From Azorinus chamasolen (taxonomy: Eukaryota; Mollusca; Bivalvia; Cardiida; Solecurtidae): a stretch of 64,000 nucleotides of DNA. The number at the start of each line of letters is the position of its first letter. The stretch's first letter is position 1. The stretch lies in the NCBI GenBank assembly GCA_963576725.1, contig OY755241.1, positions 58,897,071-58,961,070 of the forward strand, written 5' to 3'. Both the position numbers and the translations under genes were made by a program. The notes under the pieces are model-generated. The model searched no databases. It was given only the letters and a program-made list of their open reading frames with translations, and was not told where the DNA came from. Below, one piece after another: positions 63,660 to 64,000 of this stretch.

Positions 63660-63950
63660 ATAAAGACGTCCGTAAACCGGTTTAAACCCCAGTGGTGTTT
63701 TTGCTACTGACCGTGCAAAGGCGGTACTCTCTTTGTCACCATTCTTTTTGTTTGCCTTGCGTCTTTGTGTTTGTGATTGTTTTCATGTGTGGAATGTTTG
63801 TCACCAATTCTTGTGTGTTTGTTGGTGTTTTCTGTGTTCATATCGTGTGTGTGTGTGCATATGGATGTGTGGGTGTGGGTGTCATACTGTCTTTCGTTGT
63901 TTTGTTGGTGGTTGCGCCTTGACTTTACTACTTTTCCATTTATAATTTCA
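63660..63950 (+). repeat. GT-rich dispersed repeat, third copy
   Basis: GACGTCCGTAAACCGGTTTA, GGTGTTTTTGCTACTGACCG and GTTTGCCTTGCGTCTTTGTG are nearly identical to 53158-53280. It starts abruptly at the core, lacking the 5' part of the 52893 copy. Confidence 0.85.
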
Positions 63951-64000
63951 TATCACTAATGCACGTAAGCATTAAATTAAAACATTCACACATCATCTGT

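Noticed and set aside
1..64000. CRISPR array or regularly spaced repeats
   Set aside because: The many palindromes are irregularly spaced, of several families and often nested, as expected for MITEs in a eukaryotic genome.
1..64000. Bacterial-style terminators at the GC-rich hairpins
   Set aside because: The hairpins carry TTAA or TA targets and transposon-like ends and sit in introns and intergenic DNA of a eukaryote.

Overview
This window looks like gene-poor, transposon-rich DNA from an invertebrate animal, most likely a bivalve mollusc. The evidence is interrupted coding sequence with GT..AG introns, extracellular modules (HYR, sushi, Eph-receptor-like, PAN, F5/8 type C) in short exons, three decayed non-LTR retrotransposons, tRNA-derived SINEs, and dozens of short palindromic transposons. 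The bivalve assignment rests on my recollection of similar palindromic repeats in bivalve genomes and was not checked by any search. I see no intact rRNA or tRNA gene, no CRISPR array and no bacterial operon structure.

Host genes. (1) Gene A, minus strand: three exons at 5224-4976, 4114-4040 and 2508-2340. They encode a six-cysteine module, a short hydrophobic module and the first part of a HYR domain, and the gene leaves the window on the left. (2) Gene C, plus strand: a possible PAN-like exon near 20279-20460, then three exons (21694-21798, 22810-22956, 25548-25691) that together form an F5/8 type C (discoidin) domain ending in a stop codon. The first of these three carries a frameshift. 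(3) Gene B, minus strand: eight exons from 62759 down to the stop codon at 46903. They encode a sushi-like module, an unnamed two-exon module, two Eph-receptor-like cysteine modules, a Thr/Ser/Pro stalk, one transmembrane helix and an 86-residue cytoplasmic tail. This is the C-terminal part of a type I membrane receptor-like protein whose 5' end lies beyond the right edge.

Layout. 1-1440: LINE remnant. 2.1-5.2 kb: gene A between repeats. 5.4-20 kb: MITE mosaic with a 1.18-kb TIR element (7424-8599). 20.3-25.7 kb: gene C. 25.7-31 kb: nested MITEs. 31.05-43.96 kb: an L1/Tx1-like LINE bounded by near-identical direct repeats of 845 and 729 bp, its ORF1 broken by a SINE and its ORFs separated by 6.2 kb that holds a 3 x 753-bp tandem array and more MITEs. 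44-47 kb: nested MITEs. 46.9-62.8 kb: gene B, containing a tandem duplication of one exon with about 1.4 kb of flank and another LINE remnant. 62.8-64 kb: repeats.

Repeat families, with labels used only here. HP1 to HP7 are about 200-250 bp, begin TTAACCC and end GGGTTAA (TTAA target, as in the piggyBac superfamily), and hold different central hairpins, most with a GTAGACCCTGATCAGAC-like arm. PG elements have TA-CAGTAAAACC ends (pogo/Tigger or Tc1-like) around a long TTAATGCAGG hairpin. SL elements are about 80-bp hairpins containing AACCCTATGTTGTGACC. R and GT are two unclassified dispersed repeats.
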